A DNA stretch of 6,585 bases from NCBI GenBank assembly GCA_905214855.1, contig CAJMNU010000080.1:1-6585 (forward strand), read 5' to 3'. Source of the stretch: an uncultured bacterium (GTDB taxonomy: Bacteria > Bacillota > Clostridia > Lachnospirales > Lachnospiraceae). The position numbers and the translations under genes were made by a program. Positions 1-6,371 of the stretch are shown here, one piece after another. Under the pieces are notes generated by a model, which did not search any database, had not been told where the DNA came from, and was given only the letters and a program-made list of their open reading frames with translations. Numbering within the stretch: position 1 is the first letter of the stretch; each line of letters begins with the position of its first letter.

Positions 1-1857
1 AAAAAAGAAGCTCTGGATATGATGGTTTCTCTGATGGTTCGAAGTGGTAAGATTTTGGATGAGGACGCATATAGAAGACAAGTATATGCGAGAGAAGAGG
101 AAAGCACTACTGGAATTGGAATGGGACTTGCGATCCCACATGGAAAGTGTAGTGCAGTAGTAAAACCTGGACTTGCAGCTATGGTAGTGCCAGATGGAGT
201 GGATTTTGAGTCTTTGGATGGACAGCCAGCAACATTGATCTTTTTGATAGCAGCTCCTGATACGGAAGATAATGTACATTTGGATGTGCTGAGTAAGTTG
301 TCTATGATGATGATGGATGAAACATTTGCAGCAAATCTGAGAAAAGCAAAAAGTGTTGAAGAATTCCTGAAAGTGATTGATGATGCAGATAGTGAAAGAC
401 CAGATATTGACGAGAAAAATGCAGAAGATGCAAAGGCAGAACAGCCTGAAAAAGGTCAATTTAAGATTCTTGCGGTGACATCCTGTCCGACTGGTATTGC
501 ACACACATATATGGCTGCAGAGGGTCTGGAAAAGGCTGCAAAATCGCAGAATTGTTTTATCAAGGTGGAGACAAGAGGATCCGGCGGTGCAAAAAACGTA
601 TTGACGGATCAGGAGATACGGGAAGCGGATTGTATTATTGTGGCAGCAGATGCGAAAGTCCCAATGGAACGTTTCCATGGAAAAAAATTGATCGAGTGTC
701 CGGTATCAGATGGAATCAGCAAGGCAGACCGATTGGTAGAGCGTGCATTGAGCGGTAATGTTTCGGTGTATGAGGCAAAAGAAAACAGTCAGGAGAATGC
801 TCCAAGTGCAAGCGGATCTTTTGGACACAAAATCTATACTCAGTTGATGAATGGAGTGTCTCATATGCTTCCATTTGTAGTGGGTGGCGGTATTCTGATT
901 GCGATTGCATTTTTGATCGATGGTCTTTGTGTGGATATGTCAAGTCTGGCACCAGAAATGCGTGCGAATTTCGGTACGATCACACCTGTGGCAGCAACCT
1001 TTAAGAATATTGGTGGTGTTGCATTTGGGTTTATGCTGCCGATCTTGGCAGGATATATTGCAATGGCAATCGCAGACAGACCAGGTCTTGCAGTTGGATT
1101 TGTTGGCGGGATGATCGCAGCGAATGGAAAATCTGGATTTTTGGGTGCATTGCTTGCCGGATTTTTAGCGGGATATATCATTTTAGGATTGAGAAAAGTA
1201 TTTTCTCATTTGCCAGAAGCCATTGAAAAACTTACTCCAGTATTGTTGTATCCATTTTGTGGCATTTTGTTGATCGGTCTGGTTATGACATTTGTTGTAG
1301 AACCTCCAATCGGAGCTTTGAATACAGCTTTAAACACAGCTTTAACGAATATGGGAGGCAGCAGCAAGATACTTCTTGGAATGATCGTTGCAGGTATGAT
1401 GGCGATTGATATGGGCGGTCCTTTTAACAAAGCAGCATATGTATTTGGAACAGCTTCTATTGCAGCAGGAAATTATGATATTATGGCAGCCGTTATGATC
1501 GGAGGTATGGTACCTCCATGTGCAATCGCACTGGCAACTATGCTCTTTAAAGATAAGTTTACCAAAGAAGAAAGGGAATCTGGTCCAACAAACTTTATTA
1601 TGGGACTTGCTTTTATTACAGAGGGAGCGATACCATTTGCAGCTTCTGATCCTCTCCGTGTTCTTCCATCCTGTATTGCAGGATCTGCATTGGCAGGTGC
1701 ATTATCTATGGGATTTGGATGTACTCTTATGGCCCCACATGGTGGTATATTCGTATTCCCAGTTGTAGAACATGCTTTGATGTATATGGTTGCACTGATC
1801 GCAGGAACGATTTTAGGAACGGTATTATTAGGAATTTTAAAGAAAAAAATACATTAA
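1..1857 (+). CDS. fruA: PTS fructose transporter subunit EIIABC (5'-truncated by window edge)
   Basis: Phosphotransferase-system permease that imports fructose and phosphorylates it, probably to fructose-1-phosphate, at the cell membrane. The frame is open from base 1, and residues before the ATG at 19 (KKEALD) fit the usual EIIA sequence, so that ATG is internal; about 20 residues are missing upstream. Numbering from base 1, EIIA covers about residues 1-130 with the phospho-accepting His47 in GLAIPHGK. A charged linker follows. EIIB (about 155-255) carries the phospho-cysteine Cys162 in TSCPTGIAHT, the fructose-family signature. A second linker leads to EIIC (about 276-618), a multi-span membrane domain with ITEGAIPFAASDP (Glu541) and PHGGIF (His580), both typical of the Fru family. 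The C-terminus is complete and basic. A terminator follows 74 bases after the stop. A 1-phosphofructokinase gene (fruK) would be expected upstream, outside the window. Specificity for fructose rather than a related sugar such as mannose is inferred from family motifs. Confidence 0.95.
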   Translation, partial: KKEALDMMVSLMVRSGKILDEDAYRRQVYAREEESTTGIGMGLAIPHGKCSAVVKPGLAAMVVPDGVDFESLDGQPATLIFLIAAPDTEDNVHLDVLSKLSMMMMDETFAANLRKAKSVEEFLKVIDDADSERPDIDEKNAEDAKAEQPEKGQFKILAVTSCPTGIAHTYMAAEGLEKAAKSQNCFIKVETRGSGGAKNVLTDQEIREADCIIVAADAKVPMERFHGKKLIECPVSDGISKADRLVERALSGNVSVYEAKENSQENAPSASGSFGHKIYTQLMNGVSHMLPFVVGGGILIAIAFLIDGLCVDMSSLAPEMRANFGTITPVAATFKNIGGVAFGFMLPILAGYIAMAIADRPGLAVGFVGGMIAANGKSGFLGALLAGFLAGYIILGLRKVFSHLPEAIEKLTPVLLYPFCGILLIGLVMTFVVEPPIGALNTALNTALTNMGGSSKILLGMIVAGMMAIDMGGPFNKAAYVFGTASIAAGNYDIMAAVMIGGMVPPCAIALATMLFKDKFTKEERESGPTNFIMGLAFITEGAIPFAASDPLRVLPSCIAGSALAGALSMGFGCTLMAPHGGIFVFPVVEHALMYMVALIAGTILGTVLLGILKKKIH

Positions 1858-1930
1858 TAGAATGATTTACTGAATGAGATATTATAAAAAATAAATATGT
1901 GTAGTTTTACCTCCTTATAAAAATCCCCAC

Positions 1931-1978
1931 GGCAGCTGTTTGGATGTTTCAAGAAAACGGAAAAACAGCTGCCTTTTT
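1931..1978 (+). terminator. Rho-independent terminator after the fructose PTS gene
   Basis: A perfect 11-bp stem, GGCAGCTGTTT (1931-1941) with AAACAGCTGCC (1963-1973), has a 21-base loop and is followed directly by TTTTT (1974-1978). It lies between the PTS gene and the regulator, so the two genes are probably separate transcription units, or linked only by read-through. Confidence 0.9.
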
Positions 1979-1981
1979 AAC

Positions 1982-2010
1982 TTGCTTTTCTGTGAAAAAT
2001 TGGGGATAAT
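1982..2010 (+). promoter_or_regulatory. Candidate promoter for the DeoR-family regulator
   Basis: TTGCTT (1982-1987) and GATAAT (2005-2010) are separated by 17 bases. The -10 matches consensus at 5 of 6 positions and the -35 at only 3 of 6. The site begins right after the terminator U-tract and ends 27 bases before the start codon, which gives a short leader carrying the GGGAGG ribosome site (2021-2026). Identified by pattern only. Confidence 0.5.
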
Positions 2011-2037
2011 AAGAGAGAAAGGGAGGCGGGCTGGTAA

Positions 2038-2802
2038 ATGCTGACAGAAAAAAGACAGGAAGAGATTTTAAAGATTTTACATGAAAAAGAAAGTATCACA
2101 GTACAGGAACTTACAAAGCGGTTTCAGGCATCCGAATCCACAATTAGAAGAGATCTGACTGCGCTGCATAAAAAAGGAAAATTAGTTAAGGTATTTGGTG
2201 GTGCAGTGGCAGCCGATTCGAAGGTTATTACCACAGAAGATGTAGTTCCTTTGAGAGAGAATAGAAATCGTGAAGAGAAGATCAGGATTGCAAGATATGC
2301 TGCTGGGCTGATCGGGGAAAGAGATTTTGTATATCTGGATGCAGGGACTACGACAGGCTGTATGATTGATTTTATAGAGCAGAAATCCGCAACCTATGTG
2401 ACAAATGCTGTTTCCCATGCACAGCGCCTTGCCAAGGCAGGATTTCATGTGATTTTAGCAGGGGGTGAGTTGAAAGCTACAACCGAAGCAGTGATTGGGA
2501 GTGAAGCAGTGTTTCAGCTTCAAAGATTCCATTTTACAATTGGTTTTTTTGGCACAAATGGGATCAGCCAGTCAGCAGGTTTTACAACATTGGACTGGAA
2601 GGAAGCTGCGGTGAAACGGTGTGCCATGGAACAGACACGACACAGGTATGTTTTGGCAGATCATCAGAAATTTGGTCAGATTGCTCCTGTTACATTTGGA
2701 GCTTTTTTGGATTCTACTGTGATCACAGATCATATTCCACTGGAAGGATATGTGGGATGTATGAATCTTCTGGAAGTTTCAGAAAAGGATGGGATGGAAT
2801 GA
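2038..2802 (+). CDS. DeoR/GlpR-family transcriptional regulator of sugar metabolism
   Basis: Cytoplasmic DNA-binding repressor whose C-terminal domain senses a phosphorylated sugar. The 254-residue length is normal for the family. Residues 1-57 form the DeoR winged helix-turn-helix: EKRQEEILKIL at the N-terminus, recognition region ASESTIRRDL (31-40), and wing GKLVKVFGGAV (47-57). The sensor domain runs from about 76 to 235, with the phosphate-binding YLDAGTTTG (99-107), VTNAVSHA (121-128), ILAGGELK (139-146), FFGTNGIS (170-177) and GFTTLDWKEAAVKR (181-194). Many family members have TPD where this one has TLD (Leu185). GGGAGG at 2021-2026 precedes the ATG by 11 bases, slightly long. Its position next to a fructose PTS suggests a FruR-like role, with fructose-1-phosphate as a plausible effector, but other DeoR regulators cannot be excluded. 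It lies downstream of the permease behind a terminator, unlike the common regulator-kinase-permease order. The stop overlaps an ATG (ATGA) that opens a frame of only five codons. Confidence 0.92.
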   Translation: MLTEKRQEEILKILHEKESITVQELTKRFQASESTIRRDLTALHKKGKLVKVFGGAVAADSKVITTEDVVPLRENRNREEKIRIARYAAGLIGERDFVYLDAGTTTGCMIDFIEQKSATYVTNAVSHAQRLAKAGFHVILAGGELKATTEAVIGSEAVFQLQRFHFTIGFFGTNGISQSAGFTTLDWKEAAVKRCAMEQTRHRYVLADHQKFGQIAPVTFGAFLDSTVITDHIPLEGYVGCMNLLEVSEKDGME

Positions 2803-2850
2803 GTAAGAAATTTTAAATAAAAGTATTAAAATGGTAAATAATAGGAGATT

Positions 2851-2898
2851 AAAAAAGAGACGCAGACACATGAAAATCATGATCGGCGTTTCTTTTTT
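2851..2898 (+). terminator. Rho-independent terminator after the DeoR regulator
   Basis: AAAAAAGAGACGC (2851-2863) pairs with GCGTTTCTTTTTT (2886-2898) over 13 positions with one G-U pair. The loop contains a second small hairpin, CATGA-AAA-TCATG (2869-2881). The A-rich left arm and T-rich right arm mean it could also work in the opposite direction. It ends one base before the -35 box of the next operon, so the upstream unit stops and the downstream one starts almost back to back. Confidence 0.85.
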
Positions 2899-2899
2899 G

Positions 2900-2928
2900 T
2901 TGACAAACAATATTATACATGATATAGT
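2900..2928 (+). promoter_or_regulatory. Strong promoter of the padR-DUF1700-DUF4097 operon
   Basis: A perfect TTGACA -35 box (2900-2905), a 17-base spacer and TATAGT (2923-2928, 5 of 6), with an extended TGA directly before the -10. This is the best promoter match in the window apart from the one near the right edge. The start of transcription would be near 2935. The -10 and half of the spacer lie inside a palindrome (2910-2930), which suggests repression by occlusion. Confidence 0.8.
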
Positions 2929-2930
2929 AT
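2910..2930. promoter_or_regulatory. Candidate PadR operator 1 (imperfect palindrome over the -10)
   Basis: ATATTATAC-ATG-ATATAGTAT, two 9-bp arms with 7 of 9 positions complementary around a 3-base centre. It is 18 of 21 identical to the perfect palindrome at 2942-2962. It covers most of the spacer and the whole -10 box, so a bound protein would block RNA polymerase. Assignment to the PadR protein encoded next is inferred from proximity and from the usual autoregulation of this family. Confidence 0.6.
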
Positions 2931-2934
2931 CAGT

Positions 2935-3130
2935 AGAAATAATATTATATATCATATAATATAGTAAACAAAGTAGTATTGCGTTATGGTGTGGATCAAA
3001 TCTGACATAAGGTGGAATGAAGAAAATGGATGATGTATTTCGTTTCTAAAGAAGAAAGTATTGTGAAAGGATAAGAGATATTTTTTGAGAGATGAAAATA
3101 CAAATTTGAAACAAGACAGGAAGTGAAAGC
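2935..3130 (+). other. Long 5' leader of the padR operon
   Basis: About 195 bases separate the predicted transcription start from the padR ATG. Apart from operator 2 at its beginning, I see no strong hairpin, no riboswitch I recognise and no second promoter with two good boxes. Two tiny open frames (2986-3033 and 3017-3049) lack convincing ribosome sites. The last bases hold AGGAAG (3118-3123), the padR ribosome site. Confidence 0.5.
2942..2962. promoter_or_regulatory. Candidate PadR operator 2 (perfect palindrome just after the transcription start)
   Basis: ATATTATAT (2942-2950), spacer ATC, ATATAATAT (2954-2962): a perfect 9-bp inverted repeat. Its centre is 32 bp from that of the first copy, about three helical turns, so two dimers would sit on the same face of the DNA. 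It lies roughly at +8 to +28 of the predicted transcript. Because the sequence is AT-rich, the spacing and the second copy are the main support. Confidence 0.6.
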
Positions 3131-3451
3131 ATGGTTTTTAACACAGGTTCTGCGTTGCTGGATGGAGTTGTGCTGGCAGTGGTTTCCAGAGACATGGAAG
3201 GAACATATGGCTATAAGATTACACAGGATGTCCGACAGGTGCTAGAAGTGTCAGAATCAACACTTTATCCGGTTTTAAGAAGACTCCAGAAAGAAGAGTG
3301 TCTGGAAGTGTATGATTCTCCCTGTGATGGAAGGAATAGACGTTATTATAAGATGACGGAGAAGGGAAGAGTACAGTTGAATTTATATAAAAGTGAATGG
3401 TATGGCTATTCGCAGAAGATTTCAAGGATCTTTGAGGAGGCGAAGATATGA
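3131..3451 (+). CDS. PadR-family transcriptional regulator
   Basis: Small cytoplasmic winged-helix repressor of 106 residues, the length of the compact PadR subfamily. The N-terminal helix is followed by TYGYKITQDV (25-34), the recognition helix region VSESTLYPVLRRLQKEECLE (40-59), the typical PadR signature, and a beta wing GRNRRYYKMTEKG (67-79). A single C-terminal helix (about 80-104, rich in aromatic residues) would make the dimer contact. AGGAAG at 3118-3123 is 7 bases from the ATG, which supports this start. The stop overlaps the start of the DUF1700 gene by ATGA, so the two are translationally coupled. PadR proteins commonly repress their own operon, and the paired palindromes at the promoter fit this. 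The ligand or signal is unknown; in such clusters the DUF1700 protein is thought to take part in signalling to PadR. Confidence 0.95.
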   Translation: MVFNTGSALLDGVVLAVVSRDMEGTYGYKITQDVRQVLEVSESTLYPVLRRLQKEECLEVYDSPCDGRNRRYYKMTEKGRVQLNLYKSEWYGYSQKISRIFEEAKI

Positions 3452-4221
3452 GCAGGGAAGAGTTTATGGATCGATTGGTTTATCTGCTTTCAGATATTAC
3501 AGAGGAAGAGAGAGAGGATGCCATCCTGTATTATGAAGATTATTTTGATGAAGCAGGAGCAGAACAGGAAGAGAAGGTGATCCAAGAATTAGGAAGTCCG
3601 GAGCGGGTGGCGGCGATTATTCGAAATGGTATGGAAGGAGCAACAGATGGGGGCAGCTTTACAGAGAGAGGATTTGAGGATGAACGATTTCGTGATCCCA
3701 ACACTCAGATCGTCAAGAGACTGGATCTGCCTGATGTAACAGAACAGAAAGGAAAAGCAGAAGATCCTTTTGGGGATCAAACAGATACTCAGAACAATAC
3801 AGAAGAACATAAAACAGAATCTACCCGTTCCAATAAACAGAGGAGATTTGGAAACCGTTGGATTAAAATTATTTTATTTATCATATTACTTGGTGCAGCG
3901 TGGGAGTTTATCAAAAACCTATTTGGGATAGGAATGGGATTTTTTGACAGTGTTTTTGGTATCCTGTTTTTACCAGCATGCATGTGTCTGGCATCTGTGA
4001 TTTTGGCTATAGTATTTTTGGTAGTGGCAGTATTGAATGTGGCAACGCCATGGATACTGGTGTTTTTCTTGGGAATGACACTTTTTTGTCTGGGGACAGG
4101 AATGTTGTTTTTGGTATTATCCATTCAGCTATATGGTAAATGGATTCCGACTCTGATTAAAAACATATGTCAGATGGCACGGAATCTGCGTGATAGTGTG
4201 GTAAAAGGCAAGGAGGCTTGA
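3448..4221 (+). CDS. DUF1700 (HAAS-type) membrane protein
   Basis: 257-residue protein of the DUF1700 family, commonly encoded directly after a PadR regulator. Residues 1-62 are the conserved alpha-helical domain: MSREEFMDRLVYLL, then EEREDAILYYEDYFDEAG (20-37) and VIQELGSPERVAAIIR (44-59). A hydrophilic linker (about 65-137) is rich in Glu, Asp, Gln, Thr and Lys. The C-terminal half is membrane-embedded, with hydrophobic stretches at about 139-158, 163-197 (long enough for one or two spans) and 201-228, then a basic amphipathic tail. The cytoplasmic N-terminal domain probably contacts PadR or another partner; this is inferred from conserved gene pairing. GAGGAGG (3434-3440) lies 7 bases before the ATG inside padR. 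Four bases separate its stop from the next gene, so one transcript is likely. Confidence 0.9.
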   Translation: MSREEFMDRLVYLLSDITEEEREDAILYYEDYFDEAGAEQEEKVIQELGSPERVAAIIRNGMEGATDGGSFTERGFEDERFRDPNTQIVKRLDLPDVTEQKGKAEDPFGDQTDTQNNTEEHKTESTRSNKQRRFGNRWIKIILFIILLGAAWEFIKNLFGIGMGFFDSVFGILFLPACMCLASVILAIVFLVVAVLNVATPWILVFFLGMTLFCLGTGMLFLVLSIQLYGKWIPTLIKNICQMARNLRDSVVKGKEA

Positions 4222-4225
4222 TCTT

Positions 4226-5245
4226 ATGAAGCGTTTTTTAAAAGTGATGCTTGGGGTTGGAACGATATGTGTGGTATCTGGTATGGTTTTGTCAGGCGTG
4301 TCTCTTGCATTTAGTGGGAGCGCAGGAAGCCAAAGCTGGAGAAGTATGTGGAATCAGATAAGACATCATCGACTGGATGATGTATGGGAAGAACAATGGA
4401 ATCAAGAATGGGAACAGTGGGAAAATGAGATGGATGACTTAGAGGATCGTATGGATGATCTGGATGATGCATACTATGTGAGACAGAATACACAGCAGAC
4501 ATTGCAGGAAACGGCATTGGCTGCTGCACCAGAGGGACATCATTATAACTCAAAGAATAAAAATGGATATCAGGAGTTGGTATTAGGAGACAGTTTTGAG
4601 GATGCATATGAGCTGGAGTTAGAACTTGGAAGCTGGGATGTTACGATTCAGGAAGATGAGACAGCAGAATATATCAAAGTGGCAGCTTATGATCGATCAT
4701 CCAGTGATAAGATTGTTCCATTAAAGGTAAAACAAACAGGAAATACAGTAAAAATCTATGATGTGAGCCGTGAAGGTGTTCGTGAAGACGAGTGGCAGAA
4801 GATGTCAAAAGATACTCCTGAAGGAATCTTAGAGATCGTAGTTCCAAAAGGAATGGTTTTACAGGGACTGGATATTGAACTTGGAAGAGGAATTTTTCAT
4901 GGCAAGAATTTAAAAGTAGCAGAGCTTGATGTAGAATCTGTAGGAACTCTCTCTTTTGAAACATGTGAAGTAGGAAAACTGGATGTTTCTATTGTAGGAA
5001 ACATGGATTTTATCGGTGCCGTGACAAGAGAGGCTGACATCCAGTGTGTATCCAGTGAGGTTTCACTGCTTCTTGATGGCAAAATGGAAGAATTTAATTA
5101 TGAGATTGAGGGTGTTAAGGGTTCTGTGACGATAGGTGGACAGACACGCTCAGAAGCGGTTTATGAAATAAAAGAATACTATTCTGCGGGAAAGACGATA
5201 GAGATGGAATGTGTGACATCTCAGGTACAACTTTCATTTCAATAA
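4226..5245 (+). CDS. DUF4097-type beta-repeat surface protein with Trp-rich coiled coil
   Basis: 339-residue secreted or membrane-anchored protein. Residues 1-30 are a basic start plus a hydrophobic stretch (VMLGVGTICVVSGMVLSGV), a signal peptide or uncleaved anchor; no lipobox is evident. Residues about 53-84 form an acidic helix with hydrophobic residues in 3-4 spacing: Trp54, 58, 62, 65, then Met69, Leu72, Met76, Leu79, Tyr83. From about 115 the protein is beta-rich like DUF4097 putative adhesins, with a ladder of similar strands: LDIELGRGIF (215-224), LDVESVGTLSF (234-244), LDVSIVGNMDF (252-262), ADIQCVSSEVSL (270-281), period 18-19. It has no LPXTG motif or C-terminal span. AGGAGG (4211-4216) is 9 bases before the ATG. 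It is third in the PadR operon. A role as extracytoplasmic sensor or wall-facing partner of the DUF1700 protein is inferred; the name adhesin reflects the family label, not a demonstrated function. Confidence 0.82.
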   Translation: MKRFLKVMLGVGTICVVSGMVLSGVSLAFSGSAGSQSWRSMWNQIRHHRLDDVWEEQWNQEWEQWENEMDDLEDRMDDLDDAYYVRQNTQQTLQETALAAAPEGHHYNSKNKNGYQELVLGDSFEDAYELELELGSWDVTIQEDETAEYIKVAAYDRSSSDKIVPLKVKQTGNTVKIYDVSREGVREDEWQKMSKDTPEGILEIVVPKGMVLQGLDIELGRGIFHGKNLKVAELDVESVGTLSFETCEVGKLDVSIVGNMDFIGAVTREADIQCVSSEVSLLLDGKMEEFNYEIEGVKGSVTIGGQTRSEAVYEIKEYYSAGKTIEMECVTSQVQLSFQ

Positions 5246-5252
5246 AACAGAT

Positions 5253-5282
5253 TTGACTAAAACAGATGTATAAAAGGATAAT
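5253..5282 (+). promoter_or_regulatory. Possible internal promoter before the PspC gene
   Basis: TTGACT (5253-5258, 5 of 6) and GATAAT (5277-5282, 5 of 6) with an 18-base spacer lie in the 58-base gap between the DUF4097 and PspC genes. No terminator separates these genes, so the PspC gene may be read both from the operon promoter and from here. The predicted start would lie very close to the ribosome site, leaving a short leader. The gap also has a 10-bp direct repeat TAAAACAGAT (5243-5252 and 5258-5267) around the -35. Confidence 0.35.
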
Positions 5283-5303
5283 TTATAAAAAGGATATGGG
5301 ATT

Positions 5304-5489
5304 ATGGATAAAAAATTATATCGTTCTTCTTCAGATAAAATGATATGTGGTGTTTGTGGAGGATTAGGAGAGTTTTTTCAGATTGACACAACAGTGATTC
5401 GTCTGATATGGGCGATCGCCAGCTTTTTTGGTCCCGGAGTGATCATTTACATTATCGCAGCGGTGATCATGCCAAAAGAAATATATTAA
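5304..5489 (+). CDS. PspC-domain membrane protein
   Basis: 61-residue protein made up almost entirely of a PspC domain, the usual size for stand-alone members in Firmicutes. Residues 3-37 match the family pattern: KLYRSSSDKMICGVCGGLGEFFQID followed by TTVIRLIWAI. The Gly-rich CGVCGGLGEF part precedes a hydrophobic region at about 31-57 with a Gly-Pro-Gly turn (43-45), probably a membrane hairpin or one long span. In other bacteria PspC is a membrane sensor of envelope stress that works with PspA and PspB; none is visible here. AAAAAGGA (5287-5294) lies 9 bases before the ATG. The gene follows the DUF4097 gene on the same strand with no terminator between, and PspC domains often accompany PadR/DUF1700/DUF4097 sets, so it most likely belongs to the same envelope-response operon. 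Confidence 0.92.
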   Translation: MDKKLYRSSSDKMICGVCGGLGEFFQIDTTVIRLIWAIASFFGPGVIIYIIAAVIMPKEIY

Positions 5490-5497
5490 GACCAACG

Positions 5498-5526
5498 AAA
5501 AAACCAGCGTCCATTGGGCGCTGGTT
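5498..5526 (-). terminator. Terminator of the YihY-family gene (minus strand)
   Basis: AACCAGCG (5502-5509) pairs with CGCTGGTT (5519-5526), and the stem can extend inward by a G-U and two G-C pairs to a 3-base loop. Read on the minus strand, the hairpin ends in TTTTTT from the A-run at 5498-5503, so it is a proper terminator for the minus gene that stops at 5535. On the plus strand the hairpin is followed by AAGTTATG with no U-tract, so ending of the PspC transcript here would be weaker. Confidence 0.8.
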
Positions 5527-5534
5527 AAGTTATG

Positions 5535-6371
5535 TTATTGAGAAACGGATTGGCTTTGATCTTGCATGGAAAGAAGGATACAGTTGATCTCTGCCCCGAT
5601 AAAAAGGATACAGACACAAAAATACATCCACAGCATCAAAAGGATGATAGCAGTTAAACTTCCGTAAATGTAAGAAAAATTGCTGAAATTTTCAAAATAA
5701 ATAGAAAATCCATAAGAAAATATGGACCATCCCAGAGAAGAAAAAATAGCACCAGGAAGTTGAGATTTTAAAGTCAGTTTCCTGCGGGGAAGATATGTAT
5801 AAATTCCAACAAAAAATACAGTCATAAAGAAAAAGGTGATCAGTGTACGAATGTTGACAACCATCATAATGATTTTGCTGATATATGGGAAATGTCGGGA
5901 GAGAAAACCACCGATCGTAGTGCCAAATACCCAGAAGATCAACATCATGACACATAAAATTACAAATCCAAATGTATATCCCATAGAAATCATGCGGCTG
6001 ATAAGATATCGGCGCGGAACGTGATCACCAAGGATACGGTTTAAGCCCTTTTCAATGCCGAACATACTGCGGGAAGCAGACCATACAGAGGTGATTGCTG
6101 TGATGGATACAATAGTTTCTGGAGAGCGGGTAAACAGGTCTTCCGTGACCGCAAATAAAATTTCGTGAAACATCTCAGGGACAATTCCCATCATAGTGAT
6201 CTCCAAATCTTTTTTGGAAAGACCAGGTACCATTTGTATTGCACTGATTAGAAGCATCAAAAAAGGAATGGCGGCCAATATGGTAAAAAAAGCTGCCTGA
6301 GCAGCATAAACAGTCATTTCATCTTTTGAGAATTTTTTCCATATCCGGTGTATAAAGAGAATGAATTGCAT
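5535..6371 (-). CDS. YihY/BrkB-family integral membrane protein
   Basis: Polytopic membrane protein of the YihY/YhjD/BrkB family, long annotated as ribonuclease BN by mistake; its transport or envelope role is not firmly settled. I place the start at 6371 (278 residues, MQFILFIH), because GGAGG on the minus strand (6380-6384) sits 8 bases before it. The in-frame ATG five codons upstream (6386) overlaps that site and has none of its own. Family features are the N-terminal TVYAAQAAFFTILAAIPFLML (20-40), SVWSASRSMFGIEKGLNR (95-112), QLPGAIFSSLGWSIFSYGFSIYF (204-226) and SYIYGSLTAIILLMLWMY (233-250), ending with FIGAEIN (257-263). About six spans are visible: 24-46, 86-106, 130-154, 173-194, 207-227 and 237-266. 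The gene converges on the PspC gene and is a separate unit with its own promoter and terminator. Confidence 0.93.
   Translation of the reverse strand: MQFILFIHRIWKKFSKDEMTVYAAQAAFFTILAAIPFLMLLISAIQMVPGLSKKDLEITMMGIVPEMFHEILFAVTEDLFTRSPETIVSITAITSVWSASRSMFGIEKGLNRILGDHVPRRYLISRMISMGYTFGFVILCVMMLIFWVFGTTIGGFLSRHFPYISKIIMMVVNIRTLITFFFMTVFFVGIYTYLPRRKLTLKSQLPGAIFSSLGWSIFSYGFSIYFENFSNFSYIYGSLTAIILLMLWMYFCVCILFIGAEINCILLSMQDQSQSVSQ

Noticed and set aside
19..21. ATG at 19 as the true start of the fructose PTS gene
   Set aside because: The frame is open to base 1 and the upstream residues align with the expected EIIA domain, so the gene begins outside the window.
861..1430. Two antisense open frames (861-1181 and 1206-1430) opposite the PTS EIIC domain
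   Set aside because: They mirror a strongly conserved membrane domain on the plus strand, have no ribosome site and give low-complexity Ile/Pro-rich translations typical of antisense shadows.
2986..3033. 15-codon open frame in the padR leader
   Set aside because: No ribosome site precedes it, and the length is within chance expectation.
5269..5296. Repeated TATAAAAGGATA and TATAAAAAGGATA before the PspC gene, as possible operators
   Set aside because: Better explained as AT-rich spacer and the ribosome site plus a chance near-copy; no palindrome or spacing supports protein binding.
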